From positions 62,001 to 126,000 of the forward strand of contig JBOEHE010000024.1 of assembly GCA_050633785.1 (NCBI GenBank): a DNA stretch of 64,000 nucleotides, written 5' to 3'. This DNA comes from CALKZN01 sp050633785 (GTDB lineage: Bacteria > Pseudomonadota > Gammaproteobacteria > Arenicellales > Arenicellaceae). The notes under the pieces were generated by a model, which was not told the DNA's origin, ran no database searches, and saw only the letters and a program-made list of their open reading frames with translations. The position numbers and the translations under genes were made by a program. Shown here in pieces: positions 25,285 to 34,800 of the stretch. The first letter of the stretch is position 1. Each line of letters begins with the position of its first letter.

Positions 25285-26436
25285 TTATGTCTTTTTGAGC
25301 CATGTGCTGTTCATTTGTGAAAAAGAGCTGCAGCCCAGTTGTTGTAAAGTTCGAGTGATTTCATCACGGTAAATTTCAATGACTTGGTTTGCACCGTGCT
25401 TGCCCATGGCGCCCATACCAAAAAAGAAAGAGCGACCAGAAAAGGAGGCTTGTGCGCCTATTGCTTTAGCGCGGACTACATCAAGTCCTGTTCTGACACC
25501 GGAATCGATCATTAAGGTCAATTTTTCGCCGATTTGTTGAAATGACTCTGTGGAGATTTGCTGTAAGGAATCAACTGAAGAGGGGGCTGCATCCAGTTGG
25601 CGGCCACCGTGGTTTGAGATAATGATGCCATCCACGCCAAGTTCAATAGCTTCGAAAATATCGTGTTTGTGTTGTACGCCTTTTAAGACGAGTGGGCCAT
25701 CCCATAGTTGGCGGATGCGTTTTATGCGCTCTTTAGTAATGCCAGGCATCATAAAGTTCGCCATAAAATCGCCTGAGTCCTGACCCTGTTCCTGATAGGG
25801 GAGCAAATTAACAAAACTGGGGAAGCCGCTGAGCAGGGTTGAGCAAGTCCATTGAGGGCGAATAATACTTTGCCATAGCATGCTCGGTGTAATTTTAAAG
25901 GGTAGTTGCAGACCATTTTTGAGCTCACGGTTGCGTTTTGCTAATACCGGTATATCCAGAGTGATCACCAGAGCTTTATAGCCAGCCTGTTTGGCTCTTT
26001 TGATCAAATCCTCCATTATCTGTTCCTTGCTTGGCACATAGAGTTGAAACCAGCATACATCGGGTGCAAGCCTGGCTATTTCCTCCAAAGCAGTGGTGCT
26101 GTAAGTGCTGAGTATATAAGGTATGTTGGCATGTTGAGAGGCTGTGGCTAGAGCTGTTTCTGAGCCTGGCCACATCATATTTCCCAGGCCAATTGGTGGT
26201 ACTCCGATAGGCAGGCTGTATTGGTGGCCAAATAGGCTGGTGTCTGTGTTGGTGTTTGCGACATTGCGCAAATAACGGGGGGTTAGTTGAATATCGTGAA
26301 AAGCCTGTCTGTTTCTCTGTTTTCCCAGCTCTTCGTCTATACCGCCATCGATGTAGTCAAAAGCGAATTTGGGCATGCGTTTTTTTGCTTTTATTTTGAG
26401 ATCAGCAATGCCTGGATAGTGGGTGTTATATTTCAT
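25285..26436 (-). CDS. FMN-dependent alpha-hydroxy-acid dehydrogenase (LldD-like)
   Basis: TIM-barrel flavoprotein of the glycolate oxidase/L-lactate dehydrogenase family, 383 aa. The active-site set is complete: Tyr in FAFDYIDGG (about residue 28), Tyr in WFQLYVPS (about 132), Lys in LVLKGVQ (about 245), and His and Arg in ISNHGGRQLD (about 272). The flavin-phosphate region IDSGVRTGLDVVRA is standard. SFSGRSFFFGMGAMG differs from the usual FLGRAFLYGLAA. No lactate permease or regulator is adjacent, so lactate, mandelate or glycolate cannot be told apart. It converges with ihfB and is divergent from lapA. Confidence 0.85.
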   Translation of the reverse strand: MKYNTHYPGIADLKIKAKKRMPKFAFDYIDGGIDEELGKQRNRQAFHDIQLTPRYLRNVANTNTDTSLFGHQYSLPIGVPPIGLGNMMWPGSETALATASQHANIPYILSTYSTTALEEIARLAPDVCWFQLYVPSKEQIMEDLIKRAKQAGYKALVITLDIPVLAKRNRELKNGLQLPFKITPSMLWQSIIRPQWTCSTLLSGFPSFVNLLPYQEQGQDSGDFMANFMMPGITKERIKRIRQLWDGPLVLKGVQHKHDIFEAIELGVDGIIISNHGGRQLDAAPSSVDSLQQISTESFQQIGEKLTLMIDSGVRTGLDVVRAKAIGAQASFSGRSFFFGMGAMGKHGANQVIEIYRDEITRTLQQLGCSSFSQMNSTWLKKT

Positions 26437-26526
26437 AGGCTTAATGTAGCGCTTTCTGGGTTGGGAAACTAATTAAAACGAGGCAATCAACGAGTGAACT
26501 TTACGCTTTAATTTTGGCGATAGTTT

Positions 26527-26554
26527 TTGCTCTTAACGGGTTTATAGGTAAAAT
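26527..26554 (+). promoter_or_regulatory. Probable promoter of lapAB
   Basis: TTGCTC (26527-26532), 16-bp spacer, TAAAAT (26549-26554). Start of transcription would be near 26561, giving a short leader with CAGGGAT as ribosome binding site before the lapA ATG at 26585. Motif match only. Confidence 0.4.
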
Positions 26555-26584
26555 GGTGGTTGACTCTTTTCCCAGGGATTTACC

Positions 26585-26878
26585 ATGAAAAAAATAATGT
26601 ATTTGATTTTATCTATTCCATTTATTGTTATAGGCGCGACTTTTGCGATGGAAAATTCGCAGAGTGTCAGTGTGTCGTATCTGGGTATTGATTGGACAGG
26701 AAATCTGCTTGTGTTGATATTAGTTTCAATTTTGTTGGGCGTGATACTCGGTGTTTTGGCTATGTCTTTTCATTCAATCAAGGCCAAGGCTCAAACTCGG
26801 AGTGTTAAAAAGAAATTGCATAAAGTTGAACAGGAAGTACAAAATTTACGAGCTTTACCGATTAAGGATGATGTTTAA
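26585..26878 (+). CDS. lapA: LapA-family inner membrane protein (DUF1049)
   Basis: 97-aa inner membrane protein of the LapA/DUF1049 family. Two hydrophobic helices (about residues 4-22 and 39-62) flank the conserved MENSQSVSVSYLGI periplasmic turn; a basic, coiled-coil-prone tail (about 65-95) lies in the cytoplasm. In E. coli LapA acts with LapB in controlling LPS assembly and LpxC turnover. Its stop is directly followed by the TTG start of lapB with no spacer, giving tight translational coupling. Confidence 0.92.
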   Translation: MKKIMYLILSIPFIVIGATFAMENSQSVSVSYLGIDWTGNLLVLILVSILLGVILGVLAMSFHSIKAKAQTRSVKKKLHKVEQEVQNLRALPIKDDV

Positions 26879-28051
26879 TTGCTGAAATCTTTATTGATTC
26901 AGTATTGGGTTTACCTTCTACTACCCATTGGCCTGCTGGTAGGCTGGGCGATTGGCAGGCGGTCTTTTACTGGTGGTCAAAACACGGTTAGCTCTTTAAA
27001 TAACGAGTATTTCAAGGGCTTCAACTATTTGTTGAATGAACAATCGGACAAGGCGGTTGAAGTTTTCGTTAAAGCACTTGAGGTGGATTCGGAAACCGTC
27101 GAGCTGCATCTGGCATTGGGTGGTCTGTTTCGTCGGGAAGGTCAGGTTGGCAGGGCAACTCGGATACATCAGAATATTATAGCTAGGCCGTATCTGACTG
27201 ATGAACAGAATAAACAGGCTGTCTTTGAGCTGGCTCAGGATTATATGAAAGCAGGTTTGTATGATCGAGCGGAAAATTTGTTTCTGGAATTGATTGATCG
27301 AAGCTCTTTTCAAGATACGGCCCAGTTGGCGTTATTAAGTATTTATGAGTCTGAAAAGGATTGGCGTAAAGCTATAGCCATTGCTAAAAAAATGAATGTG
27401 CGTGATTACCCTGATGTAAAACAACGTCTTGCGCATTACTGGTGTGAGCTGGCAACAGTTGCTATTGAAGCGAAAGATTATGATGAAGCTAAAAAACACT
27501 TGAGGCAGTCTTTGTATGACAACCCAGCATCTATAAGGCGTATGGTGATGGAGGGTGATTTGCAGTATGCTAAAGGGGATGTTCGAAAGGCAGTTCAACA
27601 ATGGCGTTTGGTTCAACAGCAGGCTACCGAGTATGCTGATTTGGTTCAGGAAAAGCTATTTGTGTCTTTGCAGCAAAGTGGTGATAAAAATGCTGTCAGT
27701 GAGTTCCTGCAACAACAGTTGAATAACAATTTACGGCCAGCGACTATGCAGATGTTTGCTGATTACCATGGTCACTCAGATCAGGCGTATCAGCAATTGT
27801 TTGCCTGTGTAGGAGATGGTGGGAGCCGTGAAGCAGTCTTGTGGTTATTGAGAAATAAAAAAAACTTGCTTAGTTCGGGATTTACATTGCCTTCAGCAGA
27901 GAATATGCTAAACCTTTTTGAAGAGGGGTTTAATATCAATGAGTTGTCTCATAATCCCTATGTGTGTGTTCAGTGTGGTTTTGAATCAAAGGTGATAAAC
28001 TGGCAGTGCCCGAGTTGTAAGGCATGGGAAAAACAGAGCCGAATCAACTGA
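26879..28051 (+). CDS. lapB: Lipopolysaccharide assembly protein LapB
   Basis: Inner-membrane-anchored TPR protein (390 aa; E. coli LapB/YciM 389) that with FtsH controls LpxC level and LPS synthesis. An N-terminal helix (residues about 6-25) precedes nine or so TPR-like helical pairs (about 45-350) and a C-terminal rubredoxin-like metal knuckle: YVCVQCGF and WQCPSCKAW, four Cys in two CxxC pairs. The start is TTG immediately after the lapA stop; no ATG fits the family N-terminus. ftsH, its functional partner, is in the same window at 36.9 kb. Confidence 0.94.
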   Translation: MLKSLLIQYWVYLLLPIGLLVGWAIGRRSFTGGQNTVSSLNNEYFKGFNYLLNEQSDKAVEVFVKALEVDSETVELHLALGGLFRREGQVGRATRIHQNIIARPYLTDEQNKQAVFELAQDYMKAGLYDRAENLFLELIDRSSFQDTAQLALLSIYESEKDWRKAIAIAKKMNVRDYPDVKQRLAHYWCELATVAIEAKDYDEAKKHLRQSLYDNPASIRRMVMEGDLQYAKGDVRKAVQQWRLVQQQATEYADLVQEKLFVSLQQSGDKNAVSEFLQQQLNNNLRPATMQMFADYHGHSDQAYQQLFACVGDGGSREAVLWLLRNKKNLLSSGFTLPSAENMLNLFEEGFNINELSHNPYVCVQCGFESKVINWQCPSCKAWEKQSRIN

Positions 28052-28121
28052 TGTTTATTAATAGATAAAATTGATGTTATCTTAAATGAGCAGCATTTTA
28101 CTGGATAAAGACTTACTTAAT

Positions 28122-28164
28122 TAAGTGACTTAAATAAGCGACTAAGAAATAAGCGACTAAGAAG
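28122..28164. repeat. Short tandem repeat before the pseudo-receiver gene
   Basis: Two near-identical 15-bp units TAAGCGACTAAGAAA/G (28135-28149, 28150-28164) and one degenerate copy (28122-28134). The last unit supplies the AAGAAG ribosome-binding region just before the ATG at 28171, so copy-number change could alter translation. Confidence 0.6.
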
Positions 28165-28170
28165 TAATAC

Positions 28171-29394
28171 ATGAGCAATAACATAAAGTATATACATTTA
28201 CTCAGCATAGAAAAACGAGAAGCTATTTTAATTCGATCTTTTCTCAGTTTGGCTAAAGGAGAGATGAATGTAGAGTATATGATTGACGAAGGAAAATCGC
28301 ATCGGGCTGATCTTTATATTGTTGATGAAATAGCTCATCATGATGAGATCAACAGGGGGAATGAGCAGGCGGAAATTCTGGTTGTTGGTGCTGATCTGAA
28401 AAATAAAGAACCTTGGTATTTGCATCGACCACTGCAGTGGAGTCGATTTAAATCTTCTCTGGACAGGGTTAATCAAACTACTGTCGGCACGGTTGCTTAT
28501 GATCTCAGTATGGAGAAAACGGCCGTTGTGGAAATAGAAGGGGCCGATGAAGATCAGGATGGTGTTAAGTCTTTTCGAGCTGATACTGATTATATTCTTG
28601 ATAACTCTACTCTACAGACAGAGGAAACAATCACTGCGGAAGCTGAGGCTTCAAGTTCAGTGCGTCAGACAGAAGAGCCATTTGACATGCTTGAGGATCA
28701 GATAAAGTCTGATAGTGAAGAAGTAAAACCCAAAAGCAGTGTCAGTAACAAGCCTGTGGCTAATTCTCAGCCAGCAGCAGAGCCGTTGCCAGAAGAGATT
28801 GACATTCAACCATTCGATAACGTTGACCGTCTGGGCAAAACAATTGAATTTTGGGAGAATGAAGATTGTCAGGTTATCGTCAAAGATACACCGGTTTTGT
28901 TTATCAAGGCTAGAAAGGAAATGGTCTACAGTGAATATCCTTATTTTGACTGGGAAATTTTGCTGCGTTCCAGAGACGCTCGCAAAGCCAAGCTTCCTGA
29001 TAATTGGGAACCGACAGGCCGTATGAAATCTTATTCTTTGTCGTGGCTGGTATGGTTTTCCAGTCATGCACGTTCTAAGGGCTATCTGGTTGACGAACTG
29101 GATAAAGAACATTTCTTTTTGTTGGATAAGTGGCCAGAATTTGATCTACTGTATAATAATAATGAACATTTGAAATTGTGTGGGCTAATGTTTAAGGAAG
29201 GCCAATCAATTCAGGAGATGGTCTCCAGGACCCGCTTACGGGCTCGAGTTATTATTGCTCTGATAAATGCCTGTTATAAAATGGGTATACTGTCGAGCTT
29301 TCCTGATAAGGATTCGGCCAAACCAAAAGTGTCTCAGGAGCCAATTGATACTCATACTGTTATGAGTCTGTTATCCAAGGTCTTTAAAACATAA
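28171..29394 (+). CDS. Uncharacterised protein: degenerate receiver domain plus C-terminal winged-helix-like domain
   Basis: 407 aa, no confident family name. Residues about 4-105 have the strand pattern of a response-regulator receiver (IKYIHLLSI, ADLYIVDE, AEILVVGA, then HRPLQWSRFKSSLD in place of the K-P-x4-L end), but the acidic pocket and lysine are not conserved, so it is a pseudo-receiver at best. Residues about 120-215 are an acidic, low-complexity linker. Residues about 220-400 form a folded domain with LDKWPEFDLLYNNNEHLKLCGLM and a final helix pair ending in NACYKMGIL, resembling a winged helix. It sits alone between lapB and dapB. Soluble; function unknown. Confidence 0.6.
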   Translation: MSNNIKYIHLLSIEKREAILIRSFLSLAKGEMNVEYMIDEGKSHRADLYIVDEIAHHDEINRGNEQAEILVVGADLKNKEPWYLHRPLQWSRFKSSLDRVNQTTVGTVAYDLSMEKTAVVEIEGADEDQDGVKSFRADTDYILDNSTLQTEETITAEAEASSSVRQTEEPFDMLEDQIKSDSEEVKPKSSVSNKPVANSQPAAEPLPEEIDIQPFDNVDRLGKTIEFWENEDCQVIVKDTPVLFIKARKEMVYSEYPYFDWEILLRSRDARKAKLPDNWEPTGRMKSYSLSWLVWFSSHARSKGYLVDELDKEHFFLLDKWPEFDLLYNNNEHLKLCGLMFKEGQSIQEMVSRTRLRARVIIALINACYKMGILSSFPDKDSAKPKVSQEPIDTHTVMSLLSKVFKT

Positions 29395-29500
29395 AGTTTC
29401 TCAAATTTCTGTTCTTTCTATCGTTTCTCTTATTTCACTGGTAATTCAGTGGAATATACTAAGATATATACCGTAATACATTAACAACCAGGGTGTGATT

Positions 29501-30319
29501 GTGCTAAAAATTGGCGTTACCGGAGCTTCCGGCCGGATGGGTAAAGAAATTATCAAGGCTTTGCAGCTTAGTGCTGTTGAGGGTGAGGTTGGTTTGAGTT
29601 CTGCTATCCAATATGCTGGCAGTGATATTCTTGGCGAGGACTCTGGCATTATTGCAGGTGCAAAGCCATCAGGGGTTCCTGTTGTGGCTGAATTGCATGA
29701 GGCTGACTTTGATGTATTGATCGATTTTACGAAAATTGATTCAACTTTAGCGAATGTTGAGCATTGTCTGGCTAATAATAAATCAATTGTTATTGGGACA
29801 ACGGGTTTCAATGCGCAGCAGAAACAGCAGATTGCCGCTGCCGCTCGGAAAATACCTGTTGTGTTTGCGCCGAATATGAGTGTGGGGGTTAATTTGGCTT
29901 GTCATTTGCTGGATATAGCTGCCCGGGTTGTTGGTGAGGGATCTGATATTGAAATAATTGAAGCCCACCACAAATATAAGGTGGATGCACCGTCGGGTAC
30001 AGCGCTGAGAATGGGTGAGGTGGTTGCTGATGCCTTGGGACGTAATCTGGATGAATGTGCAATTTATGGCCGTGAGGGTTATACCGGTGAGCGAGACCCA
30101 AAAACGATTGGCTTCAGTACCATTCGTGCTGGTTCGATTGTAGGAGATCATACTGTGATGTTTACTACTGAAGGTGAAAGCTTGGAAATTACCCATAAGG
30201 CAGCCAACCGATCAACGTTTGCCGTCGGGTCTGTTCGTGCAGCTCGTTGGTTGTCTTCTCAGGAGCCGGGATTGTATGATATGCAAGATGTGCTTGGGTT
30301 GAAGACCAAAATGGAGTAA
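29501..30319 (+). CDS. dapB: 4-hydroxy-tetrahydrodipicolinate reductase
   Basis: NAD(P)H-dependent step of the lysine/diaminopimelate pathway. N-terminal Rossmann motif IGVTGASGRMGKEI, IGTTGF, and APNMSVGVNL are seen; the catalytic stretch EAHHKYKVDAPSGTA (about residue 155) contains both His and the Lys. Two GTG starts are in frame (29495, 29501); 29501 gives MLKIGVTG, the family-like start, with CCAGGG seven bases upstream. The order dapB-carA-carB-greA matches pseudomonads. Confidence 0.95.
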   Translation: MLKIGVTGASGRMGKEIIKALQLSAVEGEVGLSSAIQYAGSDILGEDSGIIAGAKPSGVPVVAELHEADFDVLIDFTKIDSTLANVEHCLANNKSIVIGTTGFNAQQKQQIAAAARKIPVVFAPNMSVGVNLACHLLDIAARVVGEGSDIEIIEAHHKYKVDAPSGTALRMGEVVADALGRNLDECAIYGREGYTGERDPKTIGFSTIRAGSIVGDHTVMFTTEGESLEITHKAANRSTFAVGSVRAARWLSSQEPGLYDMQDVLGLKTKME

Positions 30320-30484
30320 GAACACTATAAAAGCGTTATTTGTCCTGATTTAGTGATTGAATATCGCGTTGGATAAGCTTAGAATACGGCAACTCTGAAG
30401 GCAGTAATTCAAGGGTCTGAAAATCTAAGGTTGACAGATTCCTAGAGTGCTTTGAGTTAGTTGTTTGAAGATATTGAATAAATG

Positions 30485-30523
30485 GGGAGAACCGGTGATG
30501 AAATCCAGTTTCTCCCTTTTTTT
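30485..30523 (+). terminator. Intrinsic terminator between dapB and carA
   Basis: Stem GGGAGAA / TTCTCCC (30485-30491, 30510-30516) with further imperfect inner pairing and seven T residues (30517-30523). It lies 165 bp after dapB and 108 bp before carA, so it could be the dapB terminator or an attenuator in a carA leader. The rest of the 311-bp gap (30320-30630) has a TTGACA at 30431 with no good -10 box and no ORF. Confidence 0.6.
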
Positions 30524-30630
30524 GAAGGTAAATTTTGAGTGTTAATATTTATTTAAAAGCACTTCTTTTTCCGCTTTTCTGTCATTAAACAGCGTCAACA
30601 TAAAACACTTAACCCTGTGAAAGACCGATT

Positions 30631-31815
30631 GTGAAATATACCGCCGTACTCGCATTAGAAGACGGTTCCCTGTTCTGGGGAACCTCCATTGGTATTGAAG
30701 GTGAAACCGTTGGTGAGGTGGTTTTTAATACCTCAATGACGGGCTATCAGGAAATCCTGACTGACCCTTCCTACGCTCAACAAATTGTCACCCTGACATA
30801 CCCGCATATAGGAAATACAGGTACCAACGAAGAAGATCTGGAGTCGCAATCTGTTGCTTGTGCCGGATTGATTGTTCGGGACCTGCCTCGACTGGCTAAT
30901 AATTGGCGTAAGAGCCAAAGCCTGTCTGCTTATTTGCAAGAACAATCAGTGGTTGCTATAGCCGATATTGATACGCGTCGTTTGACACGGCTGTTAAGAG
31001 AAAAAGGTGCTATGGGTGGCTGTATCTTGACAGGTAAAGGGCTTACTGCTGAGAAAGCTATTACCAAAGCACAGTCCTTTCCAGGAATAAAAGGTCTGGA
31101 CCTGGCTAAGGAAGTAACAACTGCAAAAGCATATACCTGGGAGCAGGCTAAGTGGTCTTTAGGTTCTGGATATGCCGTAGCCGTTGACCAGGAACCAACA
31201 AATGACCGTTTTACCGTGGTCGCGTATGATTTTGGTGTGAAACATAATATTCTGCGTATCCTTACAGAATTAGGTTGTCATGTCACGGTTGTGCCAGCAA
31301 CAACAACGGCAGAAGAGGTTTTGGCATATAAACCGGATGGTATTTTCCTGTCAAATGGTCCGGGTGATCCTGAACCTTGTGATTATGCGATTACAGCTAT
31401 CGAGCAGCTGCTAACGACAGGTGTTCCAATATTTGGCATTTGCCTGGGGCACCAGTTACTGGCACTGGCTTCAGGCGCTAGCACTGAAAAAATGAAATTT
31501 GGCCATCATGGTGCTAACCACCCAGTGCAAGACTTGTCCAGCAAAGCGGTTATGATTACAAGTCAGAATCATGGCTTTGCTGTTTCGGAGCAAAGTCTTC
31601 CTGCTACTTTGAGTGTTACACACAGATCGTTGTTTGATGACACGATTCAAGGTGTCGAGCGAAATGATTGCCCGGCATTTTCTTTTCAAGGGCACCCGGA
31701 GGCGAGTCCGGGCCCACACGATGTTGAACCCTTGTTTCAACGTTTTATCGATTCAATGGTGCTTTCCCGGAAACAATCCAAAGCACAATCGCAAGCCAAT
31801 GAGAGTAAGAGTTAA
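30631..31815 (+). CDS. carA: Carbamoyl-phosphate synthase small (glutaminase) subunit
   Basis: Hydrolyses glutamine and passes ammonia to CarB for carbamoyl phosphate, used in arginine and pyrimidine synthesis. 394 aa. N-terminal domain with LEDGSLFWGTSIG and NTSMTGYQEILTDPSY; class I amidotransferase domain with the nucleophile in FGICLGHQLLALA (about residue 270) and the His/Glu pair in FQGHPEASPGPHD (about 352). Start is GTG 30631, giving MKYTAVLALEDG. It is three bases upstream of carB. Confidence 0.96.
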   Translation: MKYTAVLALEDGSLFWGTSIGIEGETVGEVVFNTSMTGYQEILTDPSYAQQIVTLTYPHIGNTGTNEEDLESQSVACAGLIVRDLPRLANNWRKSQSLSAYLQEQSVVAIADIDTRRLTRLLREKGAMGGCILTGKGLTAEKAITKAQSFPGIKGLDLAKEVTTAKAYTWEQAKWSLGSGYAVAVDQEPTNDRFTVVAYDFGVKHNILRILTELGCHVTVVPATTTAEEVLAYKPDGIFLSNGPGDPEPCDYAITAIEQLLTTGVPIFGICLGHQLLALASGASTEKMKFGHHGANHPVQDLSSKAVMITSQNHGFAVSEQSLPATLSVTHRSLFDDTIQGVERNDCPAFSFQGHPEASPGPHDVEPLFQRFIDSMVLSRKQSKAQSQANESKS

Positions 31816-31817
31816 TC

Positions 31818-34800
31818 ATGCCTAAACGTTCGGATATAAAATCGGTTTTGATTATAGGTGCAGGCCCTATTGTTATCGGCCAGGCGTGTGAGTTTGATTA
31901 CTCAGGCGTGCAGGCGTGTAAAGCCCTGAAAGAGGAAGGCTTTCGAGTTATTCTGGTGAATTCCAACCCAGCAACTATCATGACGGACCCTGGGTTTGCT
32001 GATGCAACCTATATTGAACCGATTCATTGGCAGGAAGTGGAACGAATTATTGAAATTGAAAAACCAGATGCTTTGTTGCCTACTATGGGTGGGCAAACGG
32101 CATTGAATTGTGCGCTGGATCTTGAGAGAGAAGGTGTGCTGGCCAAACATGGTGTTGAGATGATTGGCGCCAAGCGTGAGGCTATTGATAAAGCCGAAGA
32201 TCGTGAAAAGTTCAAGAAAGCCATGCACAAAATTGGCCTGGACACAGTGACTGGTGACATTGCTCACAGCATGGAAGATGCGTATAAAATTCTCGAAGAT
32301 TTAGGTTTACCATTGATTATTCGACCGTCATTCACCATGGGTGGAACTGGCGGTGGTATTGCCTACAACAAGGAAGAATTTGATAAAATCTGCGAACGAG
32401 GCCTGGATGCTTCTCCAACCGATGAACTTTTGATCGAAGAGTGTATCTTTGGTTGGAAAGAATATGAAATGGAAGTGGTACGTGACAGTGCTGATAATTG
32501 CATCATTATTTGTTCGATCGAAAACTTCGACGCAATGGGTGTGCACACTGGCGACTCGATAACCGTGGCTCCAGCGCAAACGTTAACAGATAAAGAATAC
32601 CAGATCATGCGTAACGCAAGTCTGGCGGTGCTGCGTGAAATCGGCGTTGATACTGGCGGCTCGAACGTGCAATTTGCTGTCAATCCGGATAATGGCCGCA
32701 TGATCATCATTGAGATGAATCCACGAGTATCACGTTCATCAGCTCTGGCGTCTAAAGCGACTGGTTTTCCAATTGCTAAAGTTGCGGCTAAATTGGCCGT
32801 CGGCTTCACCTTAGATGAATTGCGTAATGAAATTACTGGCGGTCTGACGCCAGCTTCCTTTGAACCAAGTATCGATTATGTTGTGACTAAGATACCAAGG
32901 TTTGATTTTGTTAAGTTTCCACAGGCTGATGATACACTGACTACGCAAATGAAGTCAGTGGGTGAAGCCATGGCGATTGGCCGGACGTTTCAGGAATCAT
33001 TGCAAAAAGCAATGCGCAGCCTGGAAATTGGCAGTTATGGATTTGAATCCTTGCTGCCGCAGCGAAAGTTGAGTGATGATGATACTGCTCGTTTACTGGA
33101 TGCGTTGAAAGTGCCTAAAGCTGAGCGTTTGTGGCACATCGGAGATGCGTTTCGTGTTGGCATGAGCATTGAAGAACTGAATAAGCATACTGGGATAGAG
33201 CCTTGGTTTCTGGCTGAAGTTGAAGATCTTATTGCTCAGGAAACTGCCCTGCAGGGTAAATCTCTGGCTCAATTGACAGCGGATGAAGTGTATCAGCTTA
33301 AGCGCCGAGGCTTTTCTGATGTGCGTTTGGCTGATTTGTTAGAGACCGATGAAGAGTCTGTTCGTCATTTTCGTCATGAAAATAAGTTGCACCCCGTTTA
33401 TAAGCGAGTTGACTCCTGTGCAGCAGAATTTGCTACAGCTACGGCCTATATGTACTCTACTTATGAAGAAGAGTGTGAGTCTGAGCCTGAAGCGGCTGAT
33501 AAAATTATGGTTCTTGGTGGCGGTCCTAACCGTATTGGGCAGGGCATCGAATTTGATTACTGCTGTGTGCATGCCGCTACAGCTTTGCGTGATGATGGTT
33601 ATCAGACCATCATGGTAAATTGTAATCCTGAGACGGTTTCGACAGACTATGATACTTCCGATCGATTGTATTTCGAACCACTGACTCTGGAAGATGTTTT
33701 AGAAATAGTTCGTAAAGAAAACCCTTCTGGCCTTATTGTTCAATATGGAGGTCAAACACCATTAAAGTTGGCGCGTGATCTTGAAAATGAAGGCGCGCCC
33801 ATTATTGGTACATCGCCGAAAGCGATTCATGATGCAGAGGATCGGGAGCAGTTTCAGGCACTGCTGCAGCGTCTTAACTTAAAGCAACCACCTAATCGTA
33901 TAGCAAGCAGTGCTGAAGAGGCCTTGGTTCTGGCTGAAGAGGTTGGTTATCCTTTAGTCGTCAGGCCTTCTTATGTGTTAGGTGGGCGGGCTATGGAAAT
34001 TGTCCATGGCCGAGATGACTTGGAAAACTACATGAATAAAGCGATTCAGGTATCGAATGAGTCGCCAGTCTTGTTGGATCGCTTTTTGAATGATGCTATT
34101 GAAGTTGATGCAGATGCTATTTGTGATGGTGAAAATGTTGTTATTGGCGGAATTATGGAACATATTGAAGAAGCTGGAGTTCATTCCGGCGATTCAGCCT
34201 GTTCCTTGCCGCCGTTTAGTTTAAGTGATGAGATACGAGATCAATTGCGAGAACAGACACGTCAGATGGCTCTAGCCTTAAATGTTGTTGGCCTGATGAA
34301 TGTGCAGTTTGCCGTCAAAGGTGAAACCATTTATGTGTTGGAGGTTAACCCACGTGCCTCACGCACAGTGCCGTTTGTTTCCAAAGCCACTTCACGACCG
34401 TTGGCGAAAGTGGCGGCCTTGTGTATGGCAGGAAAGTCATTAGCCGAACAGGGTGTTTCCGAAGAGATTGTCCCTGACTATTTCTCAGTTAAGGAAGCGG
34501 TGTTTCCATTCATTAAATTTCCTGGTGTGGACACAGTTCTTGGTCCTGAAATGAAAAGTACCGGTGAAGTTATGGGGGTTGGCAAGACCTTTGGTGAAGC
34601 GTTTAATAAGTCACAACGTGGATCTGGTGCTGTCATCCCTAAAAAAGGCGCTGTTTTAATCAGTGTGCGCGACAGCGATAAAGAAGAAGCAGTTGTTCTG
34701 GCGGCCTATTTTGCTGAGAATGGCTTTAAAGTCATTGCTACAGGAGGTACTGCTTCTGCTATTGAAGCTGCAGGTGTTGATGTGCAAACGGTTAATAAAG

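Noticed and set aside
30431..30436. TTGACA as the -35 box of a carA promoter
   Set aside because: No acceptable -10 hexamer lies 16-18 bp downstream, so it is not called as a promoter.
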